From: Micromonospora pattaloongensis
GTDB taxonomy: Bacteria > Actinomycetota > Actinomycetes > Mycobacteriales > Micromonosporaceae
Length of the DNA: 64,000 nucleotides
Assembly: GCF_900107255.1 (NCBI RefSeq)
Contig: NZ_FNPH01000007.1
Location: 1 to 64,000, forward strand
Direction: 5' to 3'
Numbering within the stretch: the first letter of the stretch is position 1; every line of letters starts with the position of its first letter. Both the position numbers and the translations under genes were made by a program. Under the pieces are notes generated by a model. That model worked only from the letters and a program-made list of their open reading frames with translations, did no database searches and was not told the origin of the DNA. Positions 26,562-35,886 of this stretch are shown piece by piece.

Positions 26562-27134
26562 TTCTCCCCGTGTTGATCCTGAAGACGTCTCCGATCGACG
26601 GCGCCGCCGGTCCGCATGGTCGTGGACCGCCATCGCACGGTCGCCGACAAATCTTGCGGTGGCGGTGTCTCAGGACGGAGTTGCGGACCGGCCTGCGCTC
26701 GCCCTCTTCAGGCCCGGGTCAGATTTCACAATGACGGACGCAGTCATCAACCGAGACACCCCCGTGTCTGTTTGGCTCTGGTGTTTGCCGGTCCCGCGCG
26801 GAGGATGATCCCGACGAATCGCCGGAATCAGATCTGGCCCCCGATATTGCAATCACCCACGTCAGAGTCGATCTCACAAGTCGCATCGACTCACGTCACA
26901 GTAGGTGCCGTGCGGTGGCGGGTCAACCCCTCGTCCGGACCCGGATCGTCAGCGCGCCATCGCCTGCTTCGCGTCAGGGCCGCCGGCGGTGGCTACCGGG
27001 GCCGGGGCCGGGGCCGGCCGAGCACGGCACCTCTTGTAGATCGTGACGCCTGGACAACTCCAGGATCCACAGGTGCCGTGCTCGCCCTGCATCCGGGCAC
27101 CCAATCGGGTCAGCCCAAAGTGGACCTTTGCGGA
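26562..27134. other. Intergenic region upstream of the ligase/ACP operon
   Basis: About 570 bases without a credible gene. The left part should hold the promoter of the minus-strand operon. The right part has a GGGGCC-rich run (near 26999-27018) followed by the nested hairpin described separately. Confidence 0.5.
27019..27084. repeat. Nested perfect inverted repeat (14 bp outer, 6 bp inner)
   Basis: CGAGCACGGCACCT at 27019-27032 is the exact reverse complement of 27071-27084. Between the arms, CCTGGA and TCCAGG form a second hairpin with loop CAAC. It lies after the end of the membrane-protein gene (minus strand, stop 27135). It could be a terminator, a palindromic mobile repeat or a structured RNA. 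Confidence 0.6.
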
Positions 27135-27584
27135 TTACTCCGGGGCCCTGACGGTCTGCCCCCCGTGATTGCGGGCGGACATCCCACGCCGTGGGGTAAT
27201 CGATGCGACCGCGGCCACTCCAAGAACCAGGGCCGGAATCACGAAATAGACTCCGTCGCCGAGGCCAAGGATCAGGCCCCATGCCAGCAGCACCAACGCC
27301 CCCAGCGCCGTCGTGATTCCGACCGCGCGGCCCGTCAGGTCTGCGACGAGGGGCAACACGGCCACGGCCATCGGCACACCCAGCAGGTAAGCGGCGGAGG
27401 CACCGCTGTCCGACGTGGTGGCGGGCACCAGGGCGATGGCAATCCCCAGCGTCGCCCCGAACGCGAGCAGTCGTAATGCTCTGCCAAGGGCTTGCGGCGT
27501 AGTGCGCCGGCGCCCCAGGTAAATGAACGCCGCCACGGCGACGAACAGCGCCAGAACTCCGCCGACAATGGTTGCAACGGTCAT
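27135..27584 (-). CDS. Small integral membrane protein
   Basis: A 149-residue protein with about four to five hydrophobic segments: VATIVGGVLALFVAVAAFIYL, LRLLAFGATLGIAIALVP, AAYLLGVPMAVAVLPLVADL, ITTALGALVLLAWGLILGL and VYFVIPALVLGVAAVASI. No recognised family. The ATG overlaps the stop region of the foldase lipoprotein gene (both at 27584), so the two are translated together. It is probably a membrane partner of the secreted Cys-rich protein and its foldase. Confidence 0.7.
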   Translation of the reverse strand: MTVATIVGGVLALFVAVAAFIYLGRRRTTPQALGRALRLLAFGATLGIAIALVPATTSDSGASAAYLLGVPMAVAVLPLVADLTGRAVGITTALGALVLLAWGLILGLGDGVYFVIPALVLGVAAVASITPRRGMSARNHGGQTVRAPE

Positions 27585-28450
27585 TACGACTCCCTTTTAA
27601 CCATGTCGGCGATCCGAGTCTCGTTCACGTCGACCGGCCACTGCTTCCGTAACGAGTCGGTGAGCCGGCGCAGGTGCTCCTCTTGGCGATGGGCGGCCAG
27701 CGCCGATTTTACCTGGTAGGTCACCTCGGCGTCCCACGTGACCCGCTCGAACGAGATGCGCTCGACCCGGACCAGCCACCACCGGTTATTCGCCGGATCG
27801 GGTGCCAAGCCGACGCCGCCAGCAGTGCCCACGGCGAAGGCCGCGCGCGCAATCATCGGATCGGCGCCTTCAGCTTTGTGATCAATTGTGGCCGTGCCGT
27901 TGTGAGCCGCGTCAGCCTCGCGCACCAATCGCAAGAATGTCGTCTGGTCGGTACCCGTAACGCTTTCGAGAAGCTTCCTGGCCTGGGGGCCGTTGGTGAA
28001 CTCTGCCCAGGCCACATCGGCCTGCTCCACCTTTCCGAACAACGCACGGTTCTGCTCGTACCAGGCGCGCGCCTCCCCGTCGGTGATGTCATCAGCCGTG
28101 AGGCCGTGACCGTCGCGTTGCTCTCGCCTGATGAGTTCGGCGATCTGCTGGGCCCTGGTTGGCGCGTCGATTCCTCGGCGAGCGGCCTCGCGGACAAGCA
28201 GCTCGTCGCGGATGGCCCGTTCCAGCGCCTCTGTCCACGGGCCGGCGTATCGGCCCGGGATCAAGACCGCCGGCAACGGGCGGTCAACCATCAGCGCGCG
28301 CACCTGCTCGATCGTGATTGGTTCCCCGGACACTGTGGCCAGGACGTTCGGCTGTGGCTGTTGGTCCACGGAGCGACCCGTGGACCAACAGCCAGCCGCC
28401 ATCCACACAACCAGGGCCAGCCATGCGGTGAGGGCAAGTGATTTCTTCAT
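27584..28450 (-). CDS. SurA/PrsA-like foldase lipoprotein
   Basis: A 288-residue protein with a lipoprotein signal peptide (KKSLALTAWLALVVWMAAGC, lipobox Cys at about residue 21). A SurA_N/PrsA-like pattern follows: ATVSGEPITIEQVRALM, ELLVREAARRGI, ADDITDGEARAWYEQNRALF. A PpiC-like region runs through the last 130 residues. Such proteins help secreted proteins fold outside the membrane, often with peptidyl-prolyl isomerase activity. It sits directly after the secreted Cys-rich gene, suggesting a dedicated chaperone. A perfect 16-bp hairpin is embedded in the codons just after the lipobox. Confidence 0.75.
   Translation of the reverse strand: MKKSLALTAWLALVVWMAAGCWSTGRSVDQQPQPNVLATVSGEPITIEQVRALMVDRPLPAVLIPGRYAGPWTEALERAIRDELLVREAARRGIDAPTRAQQIAELIRREQRDGHGLTADDITDGEARAWYEQNRALFGKVEQADVAWAEFTNGPQARKLLESVTGTDQTTFLRLVREADAAHNGTATIDHKAEGADPMIARAAFAVGTAGGVGLAPDPANNRWWLVRVERISFERVTWDAEVTYQVKSALAAHRQEEHLRRLTDSLRKQWPVDVNETRIADMVKRES
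28356..28393. repeat. Perfect 16-bp hairpin inside the lipoprotein gene
   Basis: The arms 28356-28371 and 28378-28393 are exact reverse complements with a 6-base loop AGCGAC. The hairpin covers codons just after the lipobox (around CWSTGRSVDQQPQ). Such a stable mRNA stem so close to the start could slow translation or aid export; it could also be an inverted duplication. Confidence 0.7.
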
Positions 28451-28462
28451 AACGAGAGTGCT

Positions 28463-29386
28463 CTAACCACACTGGTTGGTGGACCACAGGAAATCGTCGT
28501 CGGCTTCCCAATACTCGTCGCCGCACTCGCTGTCCCAGGGGTCCGTCGATCCACCGTGAGCCCGGCCGCAACGGTCGTGATCGGCACAGTCATAGGTGTA
28601 TCCGGTGATTATGAAACATCCGCCGCCGCACTTACCCATGCAGTCGTATGAAGCCGGGCCGACGTAGATGGTTTCGCCCAGGAAGCAGTGGCTGTCCGCA
28701 TCGTGAACCACCCAGGCGTTCTCGTTGCATCCGGTGTACAAGATGCCGTCTTCGTTGCTCTCTTGACATGCCGCGAGCGCCGCGCCTCGTTCGGCACTGT
28801 CAAGACTGGCGTTGGCGGTGCTTGCTTCGATACAGCTCTCTACCGCCGGTGTACCCTCAGGAAGCTTCCGCTTACCGTAACGTTCCACCGGGCGGGGCAC
28901 ATCCTGGGTGCCGATCTTGACCCCAACGGGCGCCTCGGCGAGCAGCAGGGCGAAGCGGAGGATCGAGTCGCGGTGCAGTGGAATAGCCGCCTTGCTGTTG
29001 TCCTCGCTCACCCAGGTGGAACTCAAATCCTCGGCAAAGGCGACAATTGCGTCGTGGTCATCCGGTTGCAGTGCCGCCCCTCCGCCGGACCATTGAGCGA
29101 CCCCCTTCGAGAGGTCCTTCTTGGCCACGAACTTCTTGCCGCCGACAGTGAGGGTCACGTCCGCGCGCAGCGCGCTCGTGGCCGTTGCCGCAAACTCGAT
29201 CTCCGTGGCTGAACGGGCGAACGTGCCTGAGTCCTGGTTGGCCCCTGACGCAGTGATTCGGAGTTGGTCGGTGCCCCAGGGCTGCACCTCGGCCGCGACA
29301 ACGGCATTTGGCACAGCCGCCGTGGACACGAGGAGGGCGGCTCCAATAACTCCGATCTGGGCGATGAATCGAGACCTGCGTTTCAC
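28463..29386 (-). CDS. Secreted Cys-rich protein with phospholipase-A2-like motifs
   Basis: A 307-residue protein from GTG 29386 with a signal peptide (IAQIGVIGAALLVSTAAVPNAVVAA). The middle is low in Cys. The C-terminal 90 residues hold many Cys and two signatures seen in phospholipase A2 folds: a Gly/Cys loop YDCMGKCGGGC and a catalytic-type CADHDRC (C-x-x-H-D-x-C). It ends DECGDEYWEADDDF-like acidic residues. A secreted lipase or toxin is a fair guess but the overall family is not recognised. A foldase lipoprotein and a membrane protein follow in the same operon. Confidence 0.68.
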   Translation of the reverse strand: MKRRSRFIAQIGVIGAALLVSTAAVPNAVVAAEVQPWGTDQLRITASGANQDSGTFARSATEIEFAATATSALRADVTLTVGGKKFVAKKDLSKGVAQWSGGGAALQPDDHDAIVAFAEDLSSTWVSEDNSKAAIPLHRDSILRFALLLAEAPVGVKIGTQDVPRPVERYGKRKLPEGTPAVESCIEASTANASLDSAERGAALAACQESNEDGILYTGCNENAWVVHDADSHCFLGETIYVGPASYDCMGKCGGGCFIITGYTYDCADHDRCGRAHGGSTDPWDSECGDEYWEADDDFLWSTNQCG

Positions 29387-30054
29387 GATGTAACCCCCGA
29401 TGCTCCATCGATGTGCGCGAAAGCGGCGATGTCGCCACGTGCAGCGACACTATCGTCAGTTGGCCACTCAAAGCAATAGACAAGCGTCGCTGAGTGTCTT
29501 CCGCAATCGATCACCGCCGAGGCCCCGCGCGCCATGCCAAAACTCGTTCGACGGGCTTGACCTGCGATTTCCACCATCACCCCCAGGTTGCCCGGCGGCA
29601 CTTATTGATCAACCCACCAGGTCGTCGTCGGCGCCGTACGATGTTGTTCATCGGGACGACGGCACCAGGCCACCTAATCCCCGATGAGGAGATGGAAATG
29701 GGCCGCATGCCCGTTTAGGCCCGCCTCGCGCGGGCCCTCGCCGGTCTATGCTCCGACGCGGCCTTTCGGGCGATTCTCGGGCAGTGATCCACAAGCGCAA
29801 TCCTGCGGGCGTACACCGACGCCATGCGACACGGATTCCACCCGTAGCGGCGCTACAGCGGTAACCCGAACCCAGCCGTACGCACCGAACGGAGGCGTGC
29901 GAACAGATTTCGAAGCCCGAATCAAGTTGACCGCCAGGGGACCTGTCCAAGTAGGTGCCGAGATCAGTGCCGTTAGGCTTCGACGATCATTACGAGGGCC
30001 GTACGCCGAAAAGAGGGACGGAGCGCGGATTTCGAACCGACGTTTCCCGGGCGG
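29387..30054. other. Intergenic region, no gene seen
   Basis: 668 bases between the secreted-protein gene and the cupin gene, both on the minus strand. It must contain the promoter for the secreted-protein operon (GGGGG lies upstream of GTG 29386). All open frames here lack ribosome sites and protein character. No RNA gene recognised. Confidence 0.5.
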
Positions 30055-30471
30055 TCAGGTGAGGAGATGCCCTGTGGTGACGTCGACGTGGTCGGGAATC
30101 GGGTCGTGGCGGTCGCCGACGGTCGAGGTGCCGGCCGGTTCGAACATGAGAATCGACGCTCCGGCCGGCGCGAACGGCCGGTGCTCGACGCCGGCGGGGA
30201 CGACGAACACCGCTCCGGGGGCCAGCACGACCACGCGCTCCCCTCGGCCGTCACCGCCGGGGTCGGCCGCGCGGTCTCGCAAAGCGATGTGCAGTTCGCC
30301 GTCGATGACAAGGAAGAACTCGTCGGTGTGGGCGTGGGCGTGCCAGACGTGCTCGCCAGCCACCTTGGCGATGCGCACGTCGTAGTCGTTGACACGGGCG
30401 ATGATCCGCGGGCTCCACAGAGTGTCGAAGCTGGCCAGCGCGGCCGAGAGATCGATCGGTTCGTGGGTCAT
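30055..30471 (-). CDS. Cupin-domain protein
   Basis: A 138-residue single-cupin protein starting at ATG 30471 with AGGAT upstream. Motif 1 is HVWHAHAHTDEFFLVIDGELHIAL (three His and a Glu for metal) and motif 2 is VFVVPAGVEHRPFAPAG. It may bind a sugar, amino acid or small aromatic. Function is not resolved. It stands between two unrelated minus-strand genes. Confidence 0.85.
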   Translation of the reverse strand: MTHEPIDLSAALASFDTLWSPRIIARVNDYDVRIAKVAGEHVWHAHAHTDEFFLVIDGELHIALRDRAADPGGDGRGERVVVLAPGAVFVVPAGVEHRPFAPAGASILMFEPAGTSTVGDRHDPIPDHVDVTTGHLLT

Positions 30472-30641
30472 TGGATAATCCTGGCCGATGGCGAGCAGCC
30501 CGGGAAGTGCTAGGAATCGCACCGGTCGCAAGGATCCTCGCAACGGCCGGCGGGCTGGCGCCACCGGTGCGGACCCGACGCCTGCGCCACCTGACCCGGC
30601 ACGACTCATCCTCAACTGCCGCGATGGCTGTTCGGTTCCGG

Positions 30642-31385
30642 TCAGGTGGCTTCGGGGTCGAGCCCGTTGACTGTTCGTCCGCCATCGACGGCGAGGACGA
30701 CGCCGTTGACGAATCCGGCGGCAGGGGACAGCAAGAAGGCGACAACGTCCGCCACCTCGCTCGGGGCGCCGACTCTGCCCAGCGGATGCAGCGCGGCCAT
30801 CTGCGCGTCCACTTCGGGGTGCTGGGCACGGTACCGCTCGAACCGGTCGGTGGCGATGGAGCCCAACGCGACGGCGTTGGTGCGGATACCGGCCGGCCCG
30901 TGGTCGACGGCCGCGGCGCGCGTCAAACCCTCGACCGCCGCCTTCGCGGTCGCGTAGGGCAGTGCTCCGCGGACGGGACGCTGGGCCTGGTGGGATGAGA
31001 CATTGACGATCGCGCCGGCGCGCTTGTTGGCCAGAAAGTGGTTGACCGCGGTGTGGCAGCCGGTGATGACCGGGGCCAGGTTCGCGGTGATGAGGTCCAG
31101 GATTTGGGCGGCCGAGGTGTCACCGAGACCGGCGTCGCGGAAGATCGCAGCGTTGTTGACCCAGCCGAGCAGCGGGCCCGTGGCCTCGGCGGTCGCGGCC
31201 GCTCGCTGGGCCGCCTCAGAATCGCGGGCGTCGCCGGTGACCAGCGTGACACGTTCGTGCCGCCAGCCGAGTTGACCGGTGACGTCCAGCACGACGACCT
31301 GACCGTCGCAAGCCAGGCGCTCGGCGACGGCCCGGCCGACGCCTTGAGCGCCCCCGGTGACCACGAACGACCGTCGGGTCGGCAT
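30642..31385 (-). CDS. Short-chain dehydrogenase/reductase
   Basis: A 247-residue SDR starting at ATG 31385 behind GGGAGGT. It has the NAD(P) site VVTGGAQGVGRAVAERL, the NNA motif VNNAAIF, catalytic Ser in VNVSSHQAQRPV, and YATAKAA (Y-x-x-x-K), then AVALGSIATDRF. The C-terminus FVNGVVLAVDGGRTV is classic. The Asp in VVLDVTG suggests NAD preference. The open frame runs upstream to 31460 but without a better start. Confidence 0.92.
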   Translation of the reverse strand: MPTRRSFVVTGGAQGVGRAVAERLACDGQVVVLDVTGQLGWRHERVTLVTGDARDSEAAQRAAATAEATGPLLGWVNNAAIFRDAGLGDTSAAQILDLITANLAPVITGCHTAVNHFLANKRAGAIVNVSSHQAQRPVRGALPYATAKAAVEGLTRAAAVDHGPAGIRTNAVALGSIATDRFERYRAQHPEVDAQMAALHPLGRVGAPSEVADVVAFLLSPAAGFVNGVVLAVDGGRTVNGLDPEAT

Positions 31386-31839
31386 GACGCCGGACCTCCC
31401 TTCGCACGCTCGAGCTCCGCCCGATGTCTCCACCTTGACGCGATACCACCCGCCCCGCACCGGTCACAACGCTCCGGGACCGATTTTCGGTCTTCTACAC
31501 GCCGCAGCGCCGTGGATGCCGAGATCGCGGAGTTCCTCCACACCTTGCGTCACGTCTCCACCGACCAAGGCCACGGGACCGCCGCCGAGCGGGCACGCTA
31601 GACGTGGCGCGACCAGCGGTGCCTGACGTTTGCGGTGCTGGACGCGCCTGGCGCTTGCGACGGCAGTGGCACATGATCGAGTAGGCAGAGACCGTAACCG
31701 CGAAATCGGGCGGAGGTGGTTGCTGGCGTACCCGGGGGCCGGACTGATGACGCCGGTGGTGCGGGGCGCTATGCTCTCCGGCGATGACGACTCCATCTCG
31801 TAGCAGATTGGGGGTCCAGTCCACGAACGGTGAGTGCTG
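31386..31839. other. Divergent promoter region
   Basis: About 450 bases between the minus-strand SDR and the plus-strand MoxR-associated gene. It must drive both. No convincing gene or RNA. A short protein-like stretch (AEIAEFLHTLRHVSTDQGHG near 31515-31575, plus strand) is too short to call. Confidence 0.45.
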
Positions 31840-33120
31840 ATGCGCTCCCTAGCGATGGACCGGGATTCTCGCCTCTTCCTCTGGCAGCGCGTGCGCGAGT
31901 ACGCCGTGCCGCCTTCCATGATCGAGTCTGTGACCGCCCGTCGGCGTGTCGGGGACTGGGCGGGTGCGTGTAGCGCCGCACGCGTCGATGTTGATTTCAA
32001 CCTGAGGTCCGCGGCTCGGCTGTACGGCCGGGAGGTCGCCGCGCGGATCCGGTCCGATCTGCGTCACCTGGCACCGGACCTGCTGCGCTGGCACATGCCG
32101 AGGATCGCGCCGGACGGATTGCTGCGCCCGGGGTTGACGGTCTCGCTGGCCCGGTACGACCTGGCTGGGCCGAACGGGCCGATGCATCTCGTGGTCCGCA
32201 CTCCCCCGGCCTGGGCCGATGCCGGCCAGCGGATGAGCCTCGCACTGTGGACGCGGTCCGGCCAGGGACCGAGCGCCCACCCACATCCCCATCCCGACCG
32301 GCGGTTTCGCCTCGACTTCCACCGCCATCTGTGGGACGCGCGAAGGGCGGGCGAGCTACGGGTCCGCGCGGGCCTGTCCCCGCACGAACGGGGCTGGGCC
32401 ATCGACAGGTGGGCGGACGAGGCCGCGATCCTGCTGGACGCAGAAGGGATGGCCGCTGGCACGGTCGCCGTACGGCTCGGCGGCGGCAAGCGCCTGCTCC
32501 TGGGACAAAGCACCGGTACGGGCCGACGGGCGGGTGAGCCCCTCGTGCTACCCGACGCGGCGACCTGGACGCTGCCCGATCAGGAACTGCTCGACGCCGG
32601 ACTGGTCGAGGCCGACCGGCTGCACCCGCTGGTCGCGGCGGCGCTGGGGCCGGGCCCCCCGCGGGCCGTCGCGCCGCCGCGCCCGGACCCGCATTCGCGT
32701 CTGGTGGAGTGCCGGGGCGTCCGGCATCGGATCGGCGTGGTCGGCGGGGTGCTCACACCGCTCGACCACGACGCTGCGGAGATCCGCCGGGAGGAGCTGC
32801 TCGCCGCGCTGACCGGCACCCCGCTGCCCTGCCTGCGCGTGATCGACGAGGCGCACCGCCACCCGGAGTGCCTTCCCGACGTCCGCGCCCGCCTCGACCA
32901 CGGTGACGTCGCCGGCGCGCTGGCCACCGTCGAGGCGCTGCTTGGCCCCGACGCGCTGCTACGCGCCGGGGCGCTCCGAGAAGAGCTCGAGACCGCCGCG
33001 CTACGGCGCATCACGTACGGGCTCTTCCGCTGCGGGCTCGCCGGAGTCGTGCCGTTCGGCCCACGGCACCGCCAGTCCGCCGACCGCCGCGTCCACCGAC
33101 GCCACACGACCTCCCGCTGA
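31840..33120 (+). CDS. Unknown protein of a MoxR/VWA operon
   Basis: A 426-residue protein starting at ATG 31840 behind GGTGAG; ATG 31855 (MDRDSRLFLWQ) is an alternative. It has no domain that I recognise. Visible features are SRLFLWQRVREYAVPPSMIE, GDWAGACSAARVDVDFNLR, DLLRWHMPRIAPDGLLRPG and a helical C-terminus. It lies 44 bases before the MoxR ATPase gene, and genes like it tend to precede such pairs, so it is probably the third component of a MoxR-VWA system, perhaps the substrate or sensor. Confidence 0.7.
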   Translation: MRSLAMDRDSRLFLWQRVREYAVPPSMIESVTARRRVGDWAGACSAARVDVDFNLRSAARLYGREVAARIRSDLRHLAPDLLRWHMPRIAPDGLLRPGLTVSLARYDLAGPNGPMHLVVRTPPAWADAGQRMSLALWTRSGQGPSAHPHPHPDRRFRLDFHRHLWDARRAGELRVRAGLSPHERGWAIDRWADEAAILLDAEGMAAGTVAVRLGGGKRLLLGQSTGTGRRAGEPLVLPDAATWTLPDQELLDAGLVEADRLHPLVAAALGPGPPRAVAPPRPDPHSRLVECRGVRHRIGVVGGVLTPLDHDAAEIRREELLAALTGTPLPCLRVIDEAHRHPECLPDVRARLDHGDVAGALATVEALLGPDALLRAGALREELETAALRRITYGLFRCGLAGVVPFGPRHRQSADRRVHRRHTTSR

Positions 33121-33164
33121 CCACCCGGGCTCCGGCCCGCCCGCACACCCTCAGGTGATGACAC

Positions 33165-34388
33165 ATGCCCGATGCCCTGAAACCACAGCTCGACATCGCC
33201 GCGGAACTGCTCGCGCTGCTGACCGACACCACCACCGAACCCCGCCCCGACCCGCAGCTGTCCGCCCTGATGCTCGCCGTCACCGCCGACCTGCCCGTAC
33301 TACTGTGGGGCGAGCCGGGGATCGGCAAGACGGCCGCGCTGTCCCAGCTCGCCGCCGACCTCGAGCTGCCGCTGACCACGGTGATCGCCAGCGTGCACGA
33401 GCCATCCGACTTCTCCGGCCTGCCGATCGTGGGCGACGACCCCGCCGAGCAAGGCGTCCCCATGGCCCCGCCGGACTGGGCGGTACGCCTGGTACGGACC
33501 GGCCGGGGGTTGCTGTTCCTGGACGAGCTGTCCACCGCGCCGCCTGCCGTCCAGGCGGCGCTGCTGCGCCTCGTCCTGGAACGACGGGTCGGCACCCTAC
33601 GGCTACCGCCCGCGGTGCGGATCGTCGCAGCCGCCAACCCGCGCTCCTCGGCCGCCGACGGCTGGGAGCTGAGCCCACCACTGGCCAATCGCTTCGTCCA
33701 CCTCCAATGGACGTACGAACACGACGTCGTGGTACGAGGGCTCGGCGGAACCTGGCCCCGGACGGCACTGCCGCGGCTGGATCGCACGCGCCTCCCGGAC
33801 GCGGTCAGCCTCGCCCGCCGCGCGGTGTGCGCGTTCCTGTCGGCTCGCCCCGGACTCGTCCACCGGATGCCCACCGACGAGGCGCGTCGCGGCGGCCCGT
33901 GGCCCTCACCGCGCAGCTGGGACATGGCGCTGCGTCTGATCGCCTTTGCCACGGCGGCCGGTACGTCCCGCGACGTACTGTCCATGCTGGTCAGAGGCAC
34001 GGTCGGCGACGGCCCGGGGCTGGAGTTGCTGGCCAGCCTTGACCGGCTCGACCTGCCAGATCCTGAGGAGCTGCTCGCCGACCCGACCGGGGCCGCGTTG
34101 CCCGAGCGGGGCGACCTGCGCCAGGCCGTACTCGATGCCGTGGTCGCGGCCGTGCGCAAGCGGCCGGAGAAGGCCCGCTGGGACGCGGCGTGGGCGCTGC
34201 TGGACCGGGCGTCGCAGACCGGCCCTCCGGACCTGGTTGTCGTACCTGCGACCACGCTCGCCACACTGCGCCGTGACGACTGGACCGTACCGGCGGCCAT
34301 CGACCGGCTCGCCGGGGTGGTGAACCTGTCCCACCGGGCAGACGAGGCGGCCGCCCGGGTCGGGGCCGCCGCGGGTGCCGGCCGATGA
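33165..34388 (+). CDS. MoxR-type AAA+ ATPase
   Basis: A 407-residue AAA_5/MoxR protein. Walker A GEPGIGKT (about 49-56), HEPSDFSGLPIVGDD (a MoxR-type insertion), Walker B LLFLDELSTAPPAVQ, sensor IVAAANPRSSA and LANRFVH. MoxR ATPases act as chaperones that remodel partner proteins, usually with a VWA protein encoded next door. Here the VWA gene overlaps by ATGA at 34385-34388. The C-terminal half is helical and unusual in length. Confidence 0.9.
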   Translation: MPDALKPQLDIAAELLALLTDTTTEPRPDPQLSALMLAVTADLPVLLWGEPGIGKTAALSQLAADLELPLTTVIASVHEPSDFSGLPIVGDDPAEQGVPMAPPDWAVRLVRTGRGLLFLDELSTAPPAVQAALLRLVLERRVGTLRLPPAVRIVAAANPRSSAADGWELSPPLANRFVHLQWTYEHDVVVRGLGGTWPRTALPRLDRTRLPDAVSLARRAVCAFLSARPGLVHRMPTDEARRGGPWPSPRSWDMALRLIAFATAAGTSRDVLSMLVRGTVGDGPGLELLASLDRLDLPDPEELLADPTGAALPERGDLRQAVLDAVVAAVRKRPEKARWDAAWALLDRASQTGPPDLVVVPATTLATLRRDDWTVPAAIDRLAGVVNLSHRADEAAARVGAAAGAGR

Positions 34389-35614
34389 GCACGAAGACGC
34401 TGGACCTCGACAAGCTCTACACCGCCCGGCTCCTGGCCGTCCGGGCCCGGCCGTACCTGGCCACGGCGCTGTTCGCCCTGCATGTGGTGGAGTCGCGGCG
34501 GGTGCCGACGATGGCGGTCGACCCGTACTGGCGGTGCTACGTCTCGCCGGCGTTCGTCGACCACACCCCGGTGGAGCAACTCGCCGGCGTGTGGGTACAC
34601 GAGGTGTCCCACCTGCTGCGCGACCATCACGGGCGCGGCGACCGGTACGCCGAGCGGCAGGGGCTCACCGGGCCGGGCGAACGACTCCGAATGAACATCG
34701 CCGCCGACTGCGAGATCAACGACGACGCGTACGGCGACGGGCTGGTCCGCCCGGACGGGGCGGTCGACCCGGCCGCACTCGGCCTGCCCCCCGGCGAGTT
34801 GATGGAGGACTACCTGCGCCAATTCCGGCTCGGGCCACGCACCCAGAGCATGGTCTGGATCGATTGCGGCAGCGGTGCCGACGGCCTGGAACGGGAGTGG
34901 GATCTCGGACCGGCCGGCGGCCGCGGCCTCAGCCCACAAGCGCGCGACGCGGTACGGTTCCGCGTGGCCGAGGGAATCAGCGGCCACCCCGGAAACACGC
35001 CACACGGCTGGCAGCGGTGGGCCGAGCAGGTGTTCCACCCCCCGCAGCCATGGAAGAAGCTGCTCGGCGCGGCGGTCCGCTCAGCCGCGTCCGGCCCCGG
35101 CGTGGGCGACGACTACACCTACAACCGGCCGTCCCGCCGCTGTGCGAGCGTGCCCGGCGCCATCCTGCCCAGCCTGCGCCGCCGGCCACCCCGGGTCTGC
35201 GTGGTCATCGACACCTCCGGATCGGTCAGCGACTCCGAGCTCGGCAGCGCCCTCCTCGAAGTCGCCGCGATCGCCCGCGCCCTGTCCGGCCGCCGCGACC
35301 TGATCACTGTCCTGCCCTGCGACGCGGACGCACCGCTCGTCCACCAACTCAGCCGTCCCCACCAGATCCCACTGGTCGGCGGGGGTGGCACCGATCTACG
35401 CACCGGCTTCGACCGGGCCCTGCGGACCCGGCCGGACGTGATCGTCGTGCTGACCGACGGCCAGACACCCTGGCCAGCGCGGCAGCCGCCGTGCCGCACC
35501 GTGATCGGGCTGTTCCCCCGCGGGAAGCCGGACAGTGAAGACAATCCCGGCTACACGTCGCAGCGGCCGCCGGCCTGGGCCCGGGTGGTCGACATCGGCT
35601 CGGCGGCGCGATAG
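34385..35614 (+). CDS. Metallopeptidase-like/VWA-like protein (DUF2201 type)
   Basis: A 409-residue protein. The N-terminal half is the putative metallopeptidase domain with HEVSHLLRDHH near residue 72 and IAADCEINDDAY. The C-terminal half is VWA-like with a MIDAS motif VVIDTSGSVSD and VVLTDGQTPWP. This two-domain layout is the standard partner of MoxR-type ATPases. ATG 34385 lies in the stop of the ATPase gene. The HExxH-like site is intact (H-E-V-S-H), so proteolysis is possible; no substrate known. Confidence 0.88.
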   Translation: MSTKTLDLDKLYTARLLAVRARPYLATALFALHVVESRRVPTMAVDPYWRCYVSPAFVDHTPVEQLAGVWVHEVSHLLRDHHGRGDRYAERQGLTGPGERLRMNIAADCEINDDAYGDGLVRPDGAVDPAALGLPPGELMEDYLRQFRLGPRTQSMVWIDCGSGADGLEREWDLGPAGGRGLSPQARDAVRFRVAEGISGHPGNTPHGWQRWAEQVFHPPQPWKKLLGAAVRSAASGPGVGDDYTYNRPSRRCASVPGAILPSLRRRPPRVCVVIDTSGSVSDSELGSALLEVAAIARALSGRRDLITVLPCDADAPLVHQLSRPHQIPLVGGGGTDLRTGFDRALRTRPDVIVVLTDGQTPWPARQPPCRTVIGLFPRGKPDSEDNPGYTSQRPPAWARVVDIGSAAR

Positions 35615-35886
35615 GCCCGAAGGTGCCTGGATCGGCTCCGTCCCGCCGCGTTCCGGCGTACGACGAGTGGCGGGCCACGCGCGTCGATGTCGTGTCGTAC
35701 GGCTGTGTTTCCATCTGTCCGCTCGCGGTCGATCGGCTCCGCACGGCCGTCACCACGCTGCACACTGTGACGGTTCGCGACTCCGTCGGCGTCGAACTGC
35801 TCGGCCAGCTCTGTTGATGGGGCCTGGCGCTCGGCCACGGCAGACCAGCGCCCCGGACCCACGAATATGGGAGGAAGGTTGTGATC

